Assembly: GCA_035222895.1 (NCBI GenBank)
Contig: JAVYIG010000312.1
Coordinates: 601,899 to 665,898, forward strand
Length of the DNA stretch: 64,000 nt
DNA from: Strongylocentrotus droebachiensis
Taxonomy: Eukaryota; Echinodermata; Echinoidea; Camarodonta; Strongylocentrotidae
Direction: 5' to 3'
The position numbers and the translations under genes are program-made. Positions 59,401 through 62,400 of the stretch are shown here, piece by piece. The notes under the pieces are model-generated. The model worked only from the letters and a program-made list of their open reading frames with translations. It did not search any database and had not been told where the DNA came from. The first letter of the stretch is position 1, and each line of letters opens with the position of its first letter.

Positions 59401-62400
59401 ACCCCCCCCTTGAAAAAATCCTGCGTACGCCCCTGGTTCTAGTTATTATACTGGTGCCATTTTTTTGAAATACGAATGGTAAGAAACATGCAAAGGGGAA
59501 GGTATAGGGCCAAACACTCAGTTTTCATCGGTTGCGTATGTTTCAATTCCTTTTAAAATACAAACTTGGTTCATATACAATATGACCAACCAAAAACATT
59601 ATTTAAATTGAATAATATTAAAAATGATGAGAATGCAAACATACCATTGCTTTCGCGAAGAGGGCGTTTGGTGTTTTTGCTCTGGCCAAGTATGATAGCG
59701 CCACAAGGTGTTGACCTTTCTCGAAGAGGGATTGTGCGATCACTACAGCGCCCTCCTCCAGCAACTCAGCAACGTTGCTATCCTGCAGAAAAAAGGGGTA
59801 ATTATGAAATCATAGTATATCTAGGGACTCACTGGACACCGAATGAAGTTTAGTGGTAAAGGTTTGGAATACACCTTTTGTTATATTGCATTTGGTACTC
59901 TCTAAATTTCTAGGACTTAAATTTTAAATCCATTTTGAGACTTAAAATATTTCAAGTCTTTAAATTGGGAATTTGACTAAAAGTTTTATCGAAACCAGCT
60001 TCTAGATATAAATCTTGGAGAGATTTAAACTTCTCGCCAATCAGATGTGCATATTTCCAGTTGCACCAGTTGATGACTGACTGTTGGCATATTTCCAGTT
60101 GAACCAGCTGACACCAATTAATTTGCATATTGAATATGGGGTGCGTGCAGATCTATGTTTTTTTAACAATTTATCTGAATTTACAGCATATTTCTTAATT
60201 ACTGATGATTTAGGTATATGCAATTCATTTCGAAAATACTACAAATATAAATTACCAGTTATTAGGACATTTCGCTACTTCGTATGAATTACATTTAATT
60301 AAACATGAATAAGGGAAACATTAACTATGAACTAAAATAATTTCAATAAAATACAAGTATATGAAAAAATTTTGATTCATTAAATTATGTATAAGTCTAC
60401 TTATTACCGATGCCTTTACATTGAAAATACAGACGTACCAGTATTGAAGTGTTGTTGCCATTCAACTGGTTGGAAGTTTTACCAAATGGTTCTAATGGCT
60501 CAGCTAGACCAGTAAATCTAAAAGACTTGAAATATAAATACAATTGACTTAAACTTTTAATCTTTCAGAGACTTAAAATGTTAAGTCTTAGCTTAGACTT
60601 ATTTTTTAAATGAATCCAAGAAAGGTTTAAAGGGGCACGTTCCCGCCAGTGTAGTTATCGCTGCTCTAGTCATCGCCATCTTGGTTCCGAAGATCAACTT
60701 CTAATTTGCATACAGCTGTCAATCAAAGTATGCGCGGCCTGCTGCCTGCCTTCGCCAAGCCAGCTGATCGTTGCCGATTGTGCCGTCACGAAAGTGGGTG
60801 GAAACAGCAGCCGAATCTTAGAGCCGAACTGCGATTGGTATTACTTTGGCACATGTATGCGATAATCGGCATTGTGCGGGCATTCGGAACATGCCATCTG
60901 CGTAAGAGCCGTATTCTGTTGGTGTCAATAGGCAGCTAGCACCGTCCGCCAACGTGTACATATTTTGAACGCCCTCTGGAATACGGGGAACATGCCCCTT
61001 TAAAGTAAATATTAAAAGACTTGACATATAAATCCAATTGACTTAAATTTTAAACCTTTTCAGCGATTTAAAATTTTAAGTCTTAGCTTAGACTTATTTT
61101 AAATCCAAGTGTTTTGTCACTGATAACAGTCGCCCTTGGATTTAAAAAATAAATTCTTTGGACTTAAAAATAAATCCTAGAAATTAAGAGAGTAGTTCAT
61201 ATCCAAAGAAATTGACATGTACAGATATTCCAACAACACACTGTTTGATTTCTTATCAAAAGTGTTAGAATATTGATTGCAAAGCAGGTTTTGTTACTCA
61301 AATCATGTAATAATGTAATTCCCATAAGGAGGCGCGATAGCTCAGTCGGTAGAGCAGTGGTCTCGTATTCCGGCAACCCAGGTTTGAAACCAAGTTGATG
61401 CGCTAGTATACCCTTTGGTAAGGCATTAATCCTCATCACCATGTCCCTCGGAGAGGACCTAAAGCAGTCGGTCCTCTGGTTGCTTACTAACAAGCACTTA
61501 TGCTCTCTTAGCAGTCAGGTAAGATATATCAACCACACACTCTAATATATAAACATGAGAAGACTTTTCTATTGTTCCCAGGTAGATCTAGTGTATAGCA
61601 CATATACGCTCCACCGATGACCTGGTAAGGCAATATCAGAGACGCCAAGTTCAAAGATCAGCTATGCGTGACACTTTCATGACTCGGTGCACGAGTGCGC
61701 GGGCAAGGGTATAACGTACGTAATGCGTGACACTTGGTAGCTCTGCAGTATATATATCCAGACCAGCTTGAGAATTTGGCAACTTTCCCAGGGAGTATCA
61801 TATATGTGCTTGATCCAGCCAGTTGTCCATGTGCCCAGGAGGTGCCCAATTCACAATTCACCTCTTCTTTGTATCTGTGCCACTCCCAAATACCAACTTG
61901 AGTCTGCAACAACTCTCATGGTCATGATATATTTACCATTGTATGCAGCATCAACAACAGAGCCAGAAACTATCATCATGACATGTCAGCCATAACTTAC
62001 CACCACTCTCACCAGTACAGCTTGTCAGTACAGGATCAGACATCAGAACACTAGCTATCAGCCACTGTTTGAGAGCAATTTGAGCCTAGATCATAAATCG
62101 TTGAGATGCCTAAAGGAAGTGTGGTAAGCAGAAACAGACGCCACCTTGCTGATGTTCAGCCTGGGCATGTACATTGTGACGAGGAAATAATGCAGACAGC
62201 ATCACCTGATCCTCCTTTACGTGAAGAGATAATGATCCCATCTACTATATATCGACCATCCTCCAGCATCAACCCGCTGTGGCGACCCACCTCTTGAAGT
62301 GACCCACCAGCAGACCAATCGCAGTGGTTGTCTTATCAAGAAGCCTGATAAGCTTAAATTAGATTAAAGAAATGTAAATCTACTATCTATCTATCTATCA

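Noticed and set aside
61328..61400. Functional tRNA gene
   Set aside because: A and B boxes are present, but the B box is mutated, the acceptor stem does not close and a SINE tail follows; a sister copy has the same tail.
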